Origin: Gliomastix tumulicola
Taxonomy: Eukaryota > Ascomycota > Sordariomycetes > Hypocreales > Bionectriaceae
NCBI GenBank assembly: GCA_001599755.1
Contig: BCHX01000001.1
Span: forward strand, 6,696,001-6,760,000
Direction of reading: 5' to 3'
DNA: 64,000 bases
This document shows positions 9,185-21,033 of this stretch, piece by piece; position 1 is the first letter of the stretch; each line of letters begins with the position of its first letter. The notes below the pieces were generated by a model that saw nothing but the letters and a program-made list of their open reading frames with translations, did no database searches and had not been told where the DNA came from. Both the position numbers and the translations under genes were made by a program.

Positions 9185-11521
9185 ATGAACGTCCTAGTAT
9201 ACTACGGTAAATGAACCTGAGATGTTTGAGTAATTTAGCTAACACCATTCTACTCCCAGGGGACGAAGCGGTCGCCACAAACCGCCCCGAGCACCTCGCA
9301 TCCCTCCGCCAGATCCTCTTCCCCAAATACGCCGTCGCACCAATCACGAGCGACGCCCTTCTCAACGAGCCATGGATCGAATCGTGCGTCCTGCTGGTAA
9401 TTTCCGGCTACGACTACATCGAGCTTCGTCGTCGAATGGGCCCAACGGGCACCGCCAGAATCAAGGATTTTGTTCAATTAGGGGGGCGGTTCCTCGGAAT
9501 CAACGCCGGTGCCTACTACGCAAGCGAGCGATGTACCGAGATCCATGCCAGCGGGGAGCAAGGAGACGATCGCGTGGGCAATAATCTGGGGTTCTTCCCT
9601 GGGGAGTGCAGGGGTTTCCTGACCCAACGTGTTGCCAACAAAATGAGCGTTGCGAAGATAATAGGGGCAGACGATGGACGCAGCTTTGTGGTCTACGACA
9701 AGGGCGGCGGTGCTTTCTCGGATCCTGGCAGCTCTGCGCAAGACGACTTTGCTGTGATCGCTCGATTTGCCGCAGACGATAGCACGGGGAGAGCCTGTAT
9801 CGTGTATTGCCCGGTCGGCCAAGGGGCGTCTGTCCTAGCCAGCCCTCATATAGAGTGAGTCGCCCAGCAGTGCAGGAAGAGCGCAAGGACATGGCTGACC
9901 ATATGCATCTCAGGGTGGACGCGAGATCACTACCGCCCGACTCGAACAGCTCCGACGAAGACTATATCACGCTCTTGCAAGGAGACGAATCCCGCGTCGA
10001 ACTGCTTCGACAGTGCGTCTCCAAGCTTGGTCTGGAGGTCAACACGGACCAAGGGCCAGCGCCATCGCTGACTACGCTTCATTTGTCCTCCGCCAACACG
10101 CCCCTTGCTGCCAAGTTAAAGGATGCACTTGCCGGATACGTCCAGGAGGGTGTTACGACGGACGAACATGATAGCTTTCGGTTCGAGACGCAGTCCGATG
10201 TCTCGCGGATCCGCAACGACGATTTCAACAGCAAAGAAAATGCTGACCAGGCACTTGGCGATTCAGCAGTGAGGCACATCATTGTCCACGACGGCCACCC
10301 TTCGGTCGAGATGACACCCTTGTTCAACCATGATATCTTCTTCGCCAACCTCCGGCAAAGTGAAGGCTTAGGGCCCACGGGAGACGTGTGGTTCGGCAAC
10401 CATCTGTTGTATGGCGAGGTGATGGAGAGCACCAACACGATCCTGGCAAAGTGAGACTGCTATTCCCCCCCGTTATTCAAGCAAGCCGCAAGTAGCTTAC
10501 CATGATGAATAGGAACCATAAACTGCTTCACACCCTCCCCGCGGGCTTCACTGCGCTGGCATCGCTGCAGACTGCAGGTCGCGGCCGGGGCTCTAACGTC
10601 TGGGTCTCACCCATCGGATGTCTGCTCTTCTCCACGTGTATCCGACATCCTGCGAGCGCATGCGAGAGATCGCCTGTCGTTTTCGTGCAATACATCGCCG
10701 CGTTGGCTGTTGTCGAGGCGGTCAGATCCTATGCGCCCGGCTACGAGGAATTCCCCATTCACATCAAATGGCCGAACGACATATGTACGCTACGCTTGCC
10801 CTCAAGCGCGCGATAACCATGAGCGCTGACAAATCCATACAACAGACGTACGACAAGTGTCTCAGGACGCAGAAGATGGTCGCCCACAGCATGCCAAGAT
10901 CGGCGGCGTCTTGGTCCAGTGCAGCTACATCAGCAATGACTACATTCTAGTTGCCGGTAAGACAGCGCAGCCATGAACTCCGAACGCTTGCCATGTTTCT
11001 CATATTGACACTCGTGGGGGTGGACGAAGGGGTCGGGCTCAACACTACAAACGCGTCACCAAGCACCTCGCTGCGACACATGTCAGACCAACTGAATGTC
11101 CGTCGTGTCAGCAGCGGCCTTGACCGGCTCGAGGCTGTGTCGCCCGAGAAGCTCCTCGCTCGCATCTTGCAGGTATTTGAGAAGCTATACGTCGACTTCC
11201 GCATCCACGGATGGGGAGGACCTCTCAATGACCTATATATCAAGCATTGGCTTCATACGTAAGTCCGCTGTTGTGCACCTTTCTCCTCCACCAATAAGTA
11301 TCTGACTGACAAAATGATGTTCCTTTAGTAGCCAAAAAGTGACCATCGAGAGCATTAGTGGTAGACCAAGAACACGCATCGTCGGCATCGATGACACGTC
11401 CGCCAACCTCCTCGTCGAAGAGCTGGGGGAAGATGACCATCCCACAGGACGCAGACATGAACTTGGTCCGGATGGAAACAGCTTTGACTTTTTCCACGGT
11501 CTGATCAAGCCAAAGGATTGA
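9185..11521 (+). CDS. BPL1: Biotin-protein ligase (holocarboxylase synthetase)
   Basis: Attaches biotin through biotinyl-AMP to lysines of carboxylases such as acetyl-CoA carboxylase and pyruvate carboxylase. Seven exons: 9185-9206, 9260-9854, 9914-10450, 10513-10784, 10846-10956, 11030-11258, 11329-11521. They give 652 aa, and all splice phases agree. The N-terminal half (starts MNVLVYYG; GGRFLGINAGAYYAS near residue 100) is the glutamine-amidotransferase-like BPL_N domain of eukaryotic ligases. The catalytic half has ESTNTILAKN, the nucleotide/biotin loop AGRGRGSNVW, IKWPND and KIGGVLVQCSY. The small C-terminal domain ends HELGPDGNSFDFFHGL. This full-length architecture matches yeast and filamentous-fungal BPL1. 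Fungi normally have one copy, so it is probably the housekeeping enzyme; this window alone cannot exclude a paralog. Confidence 0.9.
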
Positions 11522-13083
11522 TATAGGATCGTGTCTGTCGCAGTCTGTTGACAATGTCATGTCTGTATCACGGAGCGTATCAAGAAAGTCAAGATAAATG
11601 TTATATCTACGCAGACTCGCCCTCTGAGTATTCTGGAGGTGAACCGGACATCCGTTCGCCGCAGTGTGGCTTCGCTGAGTGATGTCTGACCAAGTGCTCA
11701 AGGACTTCTCAGTCTCCTATAAGATTTCTCAATGGGAATCTGCAGGGTGACCTACTTCTACAGCCAAGAAGTAGGTGAGAATCAGAAGTTTGGAAGGGCC
11801 AAAACTTCCCCCTCAACACAACATCACACGAACGTAGGCAACGCACCAATCTCTCTGCCTTCAACATTCTGCGCTTCTCCGTTCTTCCTTCGCCGTCACT
11901 CCCAGATCAAGCCACCATAGCCGGCCAGGGTGTCAACGACAGCGCCACCAAGAATGGCAAACGTAGTTCCGGACATGGCAGGCACCTCACCTACACTCCG
12001 AAGCAACCGCTCCCTTTCACGCGGAGGGAGCTCATGAAGTTCTACATGCCTGTAGGGGAGTGGGTAGAGAAGGACGATGGATCGGTGGCTCGCCACCCAC
12101 GGCACACCTTGAAGCGCTACGGCCTCGTAGCGGCCGTCAAGATACCGGCGGCACGGAGTGAGGGCGGTGTCTCGGTGCGGTCGTGGGACAGGCTGACCCG
12201 GGAGAACAAGGTCACGACGCAGTCTTCCGTTGCGACCAGTCATGGAGTTTTGAAGATGGGCCGCGATGCAGGTATAAGATATCTTGCTGTACGCACAAAT
12301 CGACGGCGACAACCTGCCCTTCGAGTTGGCGCTTGCTCAGCTCGCACGACCACCTCCTCCGCGTGTTCCCTGTCACTTCGAGCTGGCTTGGGAGAGGTGG
12401 CGCGCTGAGCATGGCCGAGGCAGTAAGGCGGCTGCGTCTTCTAGTAGGCCCAGCGGCACCCAAAACACGAGCGATGCGGCAGATGATCGTCCGTTCTATA
12501 ACATATCTGCCCGCCTCCCCAACGACGACGATCCCAGCCAGTCTCCCCCGACGACACGACAGACAAGATGATTAAGGCAACAAGACTGGTGATGCGTCGC
12601 GAGTCTGGGTAGCCAGTGTGGTAGGAGAAGAACCGAGGGAATGGGAGACGGACGGAATTGATGTGGCATAAGGCATAGCCCGAGTACTTCTCAACCCATC
12701 TCGAAATTTGCGGCTCGGCAACTTTATACCCATAGAGGCTCTCAAGCTCGCGAGCTCCGGTTGCGATTTTTATGAGGTGCGGCTCACTATGATAGACGAG
12801 CACAGCCGGCTTATCGCTGCAGGCAGCCGTACCTACAGAACACTCGATCCCCTAACGCAACTGGTTGTAGGCCTAACAGCACTGAAATTGAGAACCACCT
12901 CATCATTGCGAATTTTCTTACCAGAATTTCGTAGTCGCTTTCATCCTGCTTTTCAATTCTCCAGAATCATAAACATCAACACGCGACTCTACCAAACAGC
13001 CTCTCCACACCACACGCGCCAGGTGTGCAACATCGACGCGGCTTCCTCTTTCCTTCACCGAGGCAAAGGCTGACTAGACCCAG
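11522..13083. other. Intergenic with a doubtful 100-140-aa open frame
   Basis: 1.56 kb with no recognised gene. Around 11896-12408 both strands stay open. On plus, a frame through LPFTRRELMKFYMPVGEW looks protein-like and an acceptor-like CCCAG precedes it near 11904. On minus, a frame ends in a hydrophobic FAILGGAVVDTLAGYGGLI. The two overlap, so at most one is real. Neither has a domain I know or clear partner exons. It may be a small hypothetical gene or the remnant of one. Confidence 0.3.
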
Positions 13084-14871
13084 ATGTCTTCTAGCAAGCG
13101 ACCAATCGAAGACGCGGAGGCCCAGAGTGCTGCCAAACGACACAGGCCGCAGGTGCCTAAAGAAGAGCCGGATTCCGCCAACGCCGGCGACACCCATGCC
13201 CCAGAAAACGAGGGCAAGACCCTATACGAGTGGTTTCCTCCCATTGGTCGTGGGCACCTCGATACCCTCGTGCAAAACGACGTGCGCGTCGGCATCGATG
13301 GATGGTCGCAGGGCGACGAGGATGGAGTCGTGGGTTGGTGGCAATCATCCTGGAAGAAGCAATCCATCGACAGCCTGGCACACGAGGGCGGACGCGTCAA
13401 GCGTCTGATGAATCATCATTGCTGGAAAGTCTTCGCCCGTATCTTCCATTCCACTCCCCACCGCGCTCTGCGAGCCTGGCGTCTCGTTTACCAGCCGGAG
13501 CAAGGCTTGGAGGCTGATCTACAGCCCCCGCTGGAAGCCGAGTCCCGTGTTCTGAACGGCGCGCCGGTCTGGTCTATCAGCTTTGCCGGGTGTCTGGGTA
13601 AGTTGGTCTGTCACCCCCTCGTCCTCTTCAGGGGACCGCGCTTCGCATGGACTTTGATCGAAGCTGCTCTGCAGTTTGCTGTCCTGTGTCGCGCTGATGA
13701 GCGCTCGTGGGACATGGAGCCCCTGACAGCAACTCTCGACTGTCCCATTTTGAACACATTGCGTCGCGAGGTCGAGGGCTCTGTGGAGGGAAACGAGACA
13801 TTGCATCAGCGCCACATCAGGATCCGGGAGGCGCATGATGGAGAGCTGACCCTCGTCTCCAACATCCTGTACCATGTCGGCATAGAGAAAGCCAAGGTTG
13901 GTTTGGACAAGACGCATCCCGCTCGTGTCGGCTGCGCAACGGGCACCGTGTATGTGGTCAAGACGTCCGACGTCAAGGCTCTCCGAGACGCCCTCGACGC
14001 GTGTGACCCCAACGGCATTACATGTACTGCCGCTTTCGAGGCCCTCTGCCTCTCTCACGACACTCCATCCTGGTCTGAGCAGCTACCATCACATCTGCAG
14101 CTTCGTGACCTTGTACGACACTCGACGATGGCTGAGGAGCGGTACTGGCGCCACAAGGCACGTCTGCAGGCCGGCCCGGACGCAAGAGCACTCTCGCCGG
14201 CTAGGTCAGCCTCGAGGGCATCTCGGGAGGAGAGGGCGGTCCGTGAGGACAACACAGCGTTACCCCCCGCCACCCCGAACGAAGCCTCCGCCAATCGACC
14301 CAGCGCCTGTGTGGAGGAAGTTGGTGCTACGCCGCCGACAGTGGATGGACGGCGGGTGGGCATTGATGACGAAGGCGGCCTCTTTGCGGCTGGGCCGACT
14401 CCCGCAGCCACTGTTGCTGTCCCAAGCAGCCAGCCTCCAGAATATGAGGACCATGCCGATCAGGCCTTAGTGAGAGGGGGCTCGCCATTGGCAAGGGATG
14501 AAGGACGAGATGAGCAGGGGGACGTCGTCATGGAGCCCATCGACCAAGGTCATCCTACGTCGCCGGCGGCCACTCGAGGACAGGGCGGTGACCAACGCAG
14601 GAGCAACAATGGCCCTGCCTTGAACGATGAGGCTATGGATGTTGACAACGCAAACGACACCCCTGCCCCATCTGCTGGAAACCGTAGTAGCGACGCGGCC
14701 CAACAGGAGGCTACAATCGCACCGAGCTCGCCAGGGCTGCGGCGTCGGCGTGACCTACCTGGTCCCCATGACGAGACATTCCGGTTTGCCAGAGCGTACG
14801 GCGGACTGTTGATAATGTCGTGGATGCCAGGCCAGCCACGCCCAACCCAGCCACGCCCAGGCTCTCAGTGA
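13084..14871 (+). CDS. Hypothetical protein with N-terminal nuclear-localisation-like motif
   Basis: A 595-aa single-exon frame that I do not recognise. The start SSSKRPIEDAEAQSAAKRHR contains two basic clusters spaced like a bipartite nuclear localisation signal. Residues about 45-340 look globular, rich in Trp, His and Arg, with repeated aromatic pairs such as WWQSSWKKQ. Residues about 360-595 are low-complexity and disordered (Ala, Pro, Ser, Asp, Glu). No catalytic motif is evident. A GTAAGT...TTCAG pair within it would delimit only 34 nt, too short for an intron, so the frame is taken as continuous. The length of the open frame and its codon composition support a real gene; no function can be given. 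Confidence 0.6.
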   Translation: MSSSKRPIEDAEAQSAAKRHRPQVPKEEPDSANAGDTHAPENEGKTLYEWFPPIGRGHLDTLVQNDVRVGIDGWSQGDEDGVVGWWQSSWKKQSIDSLAHEGGRVKRLMNHHCWKVFARIFHSTPHRALRAWRLVYQPEQGLEADLQPPLEAESRVLNGAPVWSISFAGCLGKLVCHPLVLFRGPRFAWTLIEAALQFAVLCRADERSWDMEPLTATLDCPILNTLRREVEGSVEGNETLHQRHIRIREAHDGELTLVSNILYHVGIEKAKVGLDKTHPARVGCATGTVYVVKTSDVKALRDALDACDPNGITCTAAFEALCLSHDTPSWSEQLPSHLQLRDLVRHSTMAEERYWRHKARLQAGPDARALSPARSASRASREERAVREDNTALPPATPNEASANRPSACVEEVGATPPTVDGRRVGIDDEGGLFAAGPTPAATVAVPSSQPPEYEDHADQALVRGGSPLARDEGRDEQGDVVMEPIDQGHPTSPAATRGQGGDQRRSNNGPALNDEAMDVDNANDTPAPSAGNRSSDAAQQEATIAPSSPGLRRRRDLPGPHDETFRFARAYGGLLIMSWMPGQPRPTQPRPGSQ

Positions 14872-15711
14872 GGTATGTTGGAGATGGGCATGGGGTTTCA
14901 CACGTAGCATACCAAATACACATGTATCAGCTTCAGGCGATCTCAATGTAGTGTCAAGCGTGACATATATCGCTACGTGAACATCCAGATAAACGTGGTT
15001 TAGCCCAGATCAATTTAACGCGCCATCCTCAACCTAGTAGAAGACGAATTCACGTAGGAGGAGGTTGTGAAATTAGTCATGGTGTCAGGGAGTATTATGC
15101 GGCAGAGTGCTCGCATGGCTGAGTATAGGATAACTCATTTTACCTGACATGCATCTAGAAGCCCGGAGAAGGACGATCGCTTCTATGTCTTAAGCACGAC
15201 AAGATAGGAGAAATTAGTCCCACTAGACCCAATAAACCCGTTGACCGGCCAGCATGCCAATTCAATGCAGGGTACCCCGTTTCATCTGGTGAATTCTGGT
15301 GTAGCTGGGATTAGGATCAGGCAGAAGGTTTAGAGTGGTTTGGAGCACCTTGGAGGCCGGACGCCATCCAGAATCTCACACGAAACACTCTGCGATGTCT
15401 CCTCGCGTAATTAAAGCAATAGTGTGATTCTTGAAATCTGGATTCGTCCTCGGATTTCCTTTCGTCTTATTGAAAGTCCATTTGCTTAGGCCTTCTATTA
15501 GCCGACATATCGCCATATCTTTCCATAGTACTTTTCACCTAGTCCTTCTGCAATTTCTCACCCATTTAACTTAATAATCTCAACAAGCATTTACAGACGA
15601 GGTAGAAGGAGCTAAGGTCGGCGGCTTTAAATTAGACTAATAGATCTTCTTAAAGCTACCTCTAACTAATAAGAATATTATCTTTACTAGTAGTCCTACG
15701 TTGTAATTCTC
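14872..15711. other. Intergenic with an AT-rich tail
   Basis: 840 bp between a plus-strand and a minus-strand stop codon. The last 170 bases or so (about 15560-15715) are clearly richer in A and T than the flanking genes, with many TAA/TTA/CTA triplets. This could be 3' UTR or an old RIP-mutated scrap. No gene is seen. Confidence 0.4.
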
Positions 15712-17852
15712 TTATATTAATTCCAACTCTATCTCTTCCCCTCCTTCAAAGTAGGACCTAGTAACAGGTCCGTTGCAGTCAAAATATCCCACTCGTTGAT
15801 ATCGCGAACAAGGTTCCCCTCGAGTATTAGTCACGACAATGCCCTTGAGTCTTGGAACTCCTAATCGAACACACGTAAACAAGGGCAGACAGAAAATGTC
15901 ACTCTCCCAATCTTTTTCCAGCCTCGCAACTCGTCCTCCATGGTCCAGCGCAGCATCATCTAGCACGTCCACGCCGGAGCTATCGATAGTCGACACTGCA
16001 GCGAACCCATCACTCGTCTTCTCGTCCATCATTGCCCATGTTCTATCATCGCTGTCATCGTGGACAATGTTGTTCTTGTCTTCCGCAGAGCCTTTGATGT
16101 AGTGGTACTCGCTCCTTTCCTTCCCGCTCGGGACGGTTAGGAAGTGTTGTGTAACCTTTACGGGGAATAGTCTGCCCTTGAGTTTGATGTAACCACCCTT
16201 TAGCTCTCCTGTCGGATTGGAACCCGCCCTCACAAGATGAACTTTCTTGATTTGGCAGACAGCCATTATTGGCGCATCTTCGTTCTCATTGTTGAATCGG
16301 ATTTCGCCCTCAACAGATGCCCAGGACCATGACGGGGCCCTGTACTGGAGTGGCCGGTATACCTTTTTACGAATTGGGAAGGGATTGATATTCCAGGCAA
16401 GGGATTGTGGCAGCTGTGACCGCCACAGGCCTGCAGCATACTCGTCGCTCCCAACAAAAGACTGGAAGTAGCTGGCGAGGCCAGATATGGCAATCAGTTT
16501 GTCTGAGAATACCGTAATCCCACAACCCGTATATCTCTCCACAAGGTCGCACCAAAGTCGATGTTGGCTGCCTGATGAGGCATCACGGAGATTTCCTCCT
16601 TTTTCCGCCTTGAGGCGCATCCCGCTAGGCATGCCCTCCGGCCAGGATTCGCAGTGAACCGTCTCGCAGCATTCCCACCAAAGCTGGCTGCTGCACAAGT
16701 TTAGAGTCCGCGCAGCCATGTACGACTCCTGAAGAACCCAAGACCGGCTTCGGAGCGGGGACAACTTGACATCATCATTCCACGAGAACTGATAAGCGAC
16801 AGCGTACTCTGCTTCTGGTATGTCGGTCCAACCGCTTCTGATGTGGAAATTCTTTATAGTCAGGACATCTCTCCGCTGAAAGCTGGCTTCGGAATTCTCG
16901 GCAGCTGCAGTCGCTGCTATAGTTATAGCCGCATTGCTATAGACGCCCATCATAGTGGCCGCCTCAGCCCTCCAGTCATTTATATCTTCCTGGATGATGC
17001 AGAGAGAATCGATCCAGATCCACCTAATACCAAGTTTAATCGAAACGTCCAGAGCTTCTTTATAGCTTTGGGGTAGATCCTCAACGCGAATGCCGATTTC
17101 GAGAAGGGCTTTGTTGCGCTGAAGAAGCTTGAGAGTTTTGGCCTGACCCCAACAGTGTGAGAAGGCCGCGTAAGGCCCTATTGAACTGGCAGCTGCTGTC
17201 TCGACAAGCCGAACAGTTCCTTGATTCATAATCTCCACGAGTCTCGTAGGATAGAAGCCGGGATTTCGTGACGCTGCACACTTTGCATGGCTGTTCCGAC
17301 ATTCGTCATACCATCTTTTGGCCAGCGACCACATGATGGGATCGTGAATATCGGCTGGAGGTTCATATGACACTCTGGCGGCTACAGAATGTGAGACAAA
17401 ACTTATCAGATGTCATTGACGCCTTGATCGAACTTACTAGTTGTCGGGATGACGTAAAACCCCCATGTCGGGTGTGAGAGCACTTTAGACTTTTCGGTAG
17501 TAGCAAACGACTTCGGCACTCGGACGTTGCCTTGTTCATCTACATCCTCGCAGCGATTTGGCAGATCTTCCACTTCGTAATCTGTGTCATCCCCCCGCCC
17601 CGTCCCATCAATAACAAGGAGAAAACTGCCGGCATCATCCCAAGGATCGAGCGACCACCTCGCACCCCAGAACTTCTGGGCATCAAGGTGCCTGAAACCA
17701 GGACTCTGAGTGATGACCTTGCACATACGGCAACCGCTAGCGGCCGCTGTGAGGAAGGCTGTCATTGACTGGTGATGATGCCCAACTTCTTCGAGCACCT
17801 GCTCGCCGGTGAAGATATCTCGACATACGTGGCAAAGGTGGGGGGGTTCCAT
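15712..17852 (-). CDS. HET-domain protein, two exons
   Basis: A second heterokaryon-incompatibility type protein, 694 aa. Exon 1 is 17852-17438 and exon 2 is 17381-15712. The 55-nt intron between them (donor GTAAGT, acceptor CTGTAG) joins TT and ARVSYE in phase 1. The N-terminus (first about 60 aa) has the CHVC..C..C cysteine pattern and CRMCKVI that often precede HET domains in this subfamily. The HET domain lies at about residues 205-355 with YAAFSHCWGQ, LGIRWIWIDSLCIIQ and MMGVYSNAAITIAAT. A later PLRSRSWVLQE matches the usual continuation. It would act in cell-death signalling during non-self recognition. It is separate from the first HET gene and not obviously a duplicate of it: the two differ in length, exon structure and motif spelling. 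Confidence 0.9.
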
Positions 17853-20112
17853 GATATGCGGAGTAGATAGAAGTGGTGCCAGGAAGTGGTCGTGGATAGA
17901 TTCAGAACGTGGTCCACGCGCGAAGAGGAGTTCTCGCCCTCAATGAACGCCGTCTTTCCGCCGCCCTTTGCGGATGGACAATGAAAAAGGGCGAGATGGC
18001 GCTGCGCGTCTTTACTGCTTTTGCACGGTGACACAACACCAGAGGTGACTTGAACTACTAGTAGGTTGAAATGTGTTACGACCTGGCCTCCAGTCGTCAT
18101 AATGGGCCGCGCCATGTGGGGACTCATGTGCAAGGCGTTCCAAACAGCCGTAGTTAACCCGGGGTCCAACTTACCCTAGACCTATTCAGGCTTCAGGTGA
18201 ACTCGCTGCCTCGGATGAACCATCTATGATTGTATGGGGAGATCCATGGGACGCTATTTAGTGGGAGCCCAGTCTGTCTTTCTTCACGCGCTGGGGTATC
18301 CTATTACAAGATTGTCAGGATATGATACATCATACAAATTTGTGGAGGAGCAGAAGAAGGGCACCTCGGTCAGAACTTAGTCCGAATTAATGAAGTTTGA
18401 GCGACCGGGTGTTCCCGTATCTCGTCGTTGTTGGTGGTGAGCTTCTCTCTTGTTGATGCATCCTGTCTTCTTGAATTGGTATATATGATTCATTTGTTCA
18501 GGTCGGCACATCCAAACGCCTTTCCTCATGATTTAAGACAGATACCTTGCTCGAATGTATCTATATGGGCCGGCCGACAATCGGTTCGTGGGACTTCTCT
18601 GGACCTAAACTCAGTGGGAGATTCTGACCTTAGATGTAGCGTTCGCGTCGACATTATTTTCTCTTGCATTGAGCGTCTCGAAGAAGGAACTCGTGCGAGT
18701 AATCGGCGCAGTAGGCTCAGAGTCGCGTTGCAACAGCTCTTTGGAGTCTATACCATCGTATCCCTAGAGACTGGGAAAGTAAGGAAGTTGAATCAAGTAT
18801 GGTGGCAAAACGGGATTTAGATTGACAGATCAACGTTATAAAACGGATAATCTAGCTGTGATCTTCGAATTGAATTGATTTGCATGCTGGAGCCTGAAAG
18901 TGCCTTGCGTGGTTTCCGAGACTGGCAAGGGGCGGGAAGGTTTTTATTGCTTTGGCCAACGAAGGCGGGTTGGGACATTCGTGGATAGAGATGGAACAGA
19001 AGATTATCTCTCGTAGCTGATCAGTGTGGTACAAGAATTGGGTTGGAAGGGACACTGGGAGCGGCGGTAGCAGCTCGCCACGCGACCTCCAGAGGGGAGC
19101 TTGTCACTATCGTCATTTGGACCCTGAAGCCTTGATACTGCCACTATGTGATGTAAAAACGCCCCTCTATCGGCTTGGTCCTTGTAAAAAGTCCATTACA
19201 TCATGAATCTCACTGTTGGCTCATTCCCCGAATGTCCGATGGCGGCGTGACTCGGCATCTTTATCATCCAGTGTACAAGTCGAAGGCCTCGACATTATTG
19301 TAACCTAATCAAAATCTCACTATTAGACTTCAGGTATATTGGCATACAGGAGGCGTTGCAGTGCTATCATGTCCAACTGCTCGGCGTTTCTTCAAGAATT
19401 CCGAAACATCTCCTGACATCCTTGTCCAACGGGAAGAGACCTTTTCCGATCATGGGCAGGAACGGCTTTGGCATATCTGACACCCCGAGCGATCCGGGAG
19501 GCCCAAGCTCTAGAAGGGTGTCATTCGCATATCTCGGTCTTGCATTTTCATTATCTCAGGATGTTTTATCAAGAATCAGTCAAGCACAAAAGGCAGAGAT
19601 AGCCGTGGGCGAATCTCGATACCTCTAGCCGATGCCATCGAGACTGAAACGCGTGGTAGCTTATTCTAGCGCATGCATTGAAATAGTACATGTGGGGGAG
19701 TCTGTCTGGACTCCTGAATCAAGTCACTCCCCGGACTCATCGATCCGCAGATCCCTTGTGACCTTGGTGCGTCATGCTATAGTCATTAAAGCTGCAATAA
19801 TTACTTCTTCAAGCCAATGTTACCTTGGCTAAGGTCTTGTGATCGATATAGGAGCTGCCCATATTCCCCCGAGCGCAACGTCTGGGCGGGCTAATATTTC
19901 CATATTCGTCCACCAACCTCCTTGGCGACACATGCCCACTCTTTTACCACACTATTCCGCCTTGTCGGAGGTTAGTATGCCAAGCGATGGCTGGGATAGT
20001 AATCGTATAATTCACCATGCATGCACATAGACGGACGCACGGGGTGATAGGAGATCTATTGTCTTATCACCTGCTCCTATACCAGAGATAACGATTACGA
20101 CCAAGTCCCATC
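17853..20112. other. Long intergenic region, no supported gene
   Basis: About 2.26 kb between divergent genes. Open frames here are short (at most about 135 codons), unlinked by plausible splices and without recognisable motifs. No tandem repeat or transposon end was noticed. Promoters of the HET gene and of the aldolase gene should lie at its two ends. Confidence 0.45.
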
Positions 20113-21033
20113 ATGCAGCGCACTATCACCCCGGGCATCTATGTCCCGACCTTGAGCTTCTTCAAGGACGACGAGTCACTTGACCTCGAGACCCTCCGCC
20201 ACCACATCTCTCGCGTTGCCAAGACAGGCATTGCTGGGATTGTCACCCTCGGATCGAACGGTGAAGCTGCGCACCTCGACATCGAAGAGCGTATCGCCGT
20301 TACGCGAACGACCCGCGAGACATTAGACAAGGAGGGATACAGCCACTTTACCATCATCGTGGGAGCCTCGGCGCAGTCCGCTCGCGAGACGATCAAACTG
20401 TGTCGTGATGCCGCGGCGGCTGGGGGCTCGCACGTGCTGGTTCTGCCGCCGTGCTACTTCCGCGGGGCCATGACGGACGAGGCAATCTACAACTTCTACA
20501 TGCAGGTGGCCGACGGTTCGCCACTGCCTCTGGTGCTGTACAGCTTTCCTGCCGTCGTGGCTGGCATCGAGATGAGCTCTGATCTGCTCGTCCGCGTCTC
20601 GGCGCATCCCAACGTCGTGGGAACCAAGTTTACATGCGGTGACACCGGCAAGCTCGCCCGCGTCGCTCGTGCAATGGCTGGCTCGGAATACGCGACGCTT
20701 GGAGGGTTGGCCGACTTTGAGCTCCAGGCGTTCGTCGCTGGTGCCTCGGGCGCGATTGTCGGGGGCGGCAACGTCACCCCCAAGGCCTGCGTCAAGGTCT
20801 TCCAGCTGTTTAAGGAGGAGAAGTACAAGGAGGCGATGGAGTTGCAATCGTTGTTGGCGGCAGGGGACTGGCATCATACGTCCAAAGGAATTGGTGCGAC
20901 AAAGGCTGCCTTGCAAAAGTTTTACTCCTATGGTGGGAGCCCTAGGTCGCCCCTGACTTCACCTCCAGAAGAGGTTACTTCGTCGATAGCCACGGGCATG
21001 GATGAGCTTATACAGCTAGAGAACTCACTGTAG
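20113..21033 (+). CDS. DapA/NAL-family lyase, 4-hydroxy-2-oxoglutarate aldolase-like
   Basis: A 306-aa class I aldolase of the dihydrodipicolinate synthase/N-acetylneuraminate lyase superfamily, TIM barrel, intronless. The substrate loop is GSNGEAAHL, as in HOGA-type enzymes, rather than the GTTGE of true DHDPS. The catalytic tyrosine is Y143 in VLYSFP and the Schiff-base lysine is K172 in GTKFTCG. Fungi make lysine through aminoadipate and lack the diaminopimelate route, so a biosynthetic DapA role is unlikely. Cleavage of a 2-keto acid (pyruvate-forming aldolase or a hydroxyproline-type deaminase/decarboxylase) is more plausible. Neighbours are a 2-oxoglutarate/Fe oxygenase-like gene and an amino-acid permease, which suggests catabolism of an imported, possibly hydroxylated, amino acid. 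The exact substrate cannot be read from the sequence. Confidence 0.8.
   Translation: MQRTITPGIYVPTLSFFKDDESLDLETLRHHISRVAKTGIAGIVTLGSNGEAAHLDIEERIAVTRTTRETLDKEGYSHFTIIVGASAQSARETIKLCRDAAAAGGSHVLVLPPCYFRGAMTDEAIYNFYMQVADGSPLPLVLYSFPAVVAGIEMSSDLLVRVSAHPNVVGTKFTCGDTGKLARVARAMAGSEYATLGGLADFELQAFVAGASGAIVGGGNVTPKACVKVFQLFKEEKYKEAMELQSLLAAGDWHHTSKGIGATKAALQKFYSYGGSPRSPLTSPPEEVTSSIATGMDELIQLENSL

Noticed and set aside
13599..13632. GTAAGT...TTCAG pair in the 595-aa hypothetical gene
   Set aside because: It would be a 34-nt intron, below the usual fungal minimum, has no branch site, and removing it breaks the frame.
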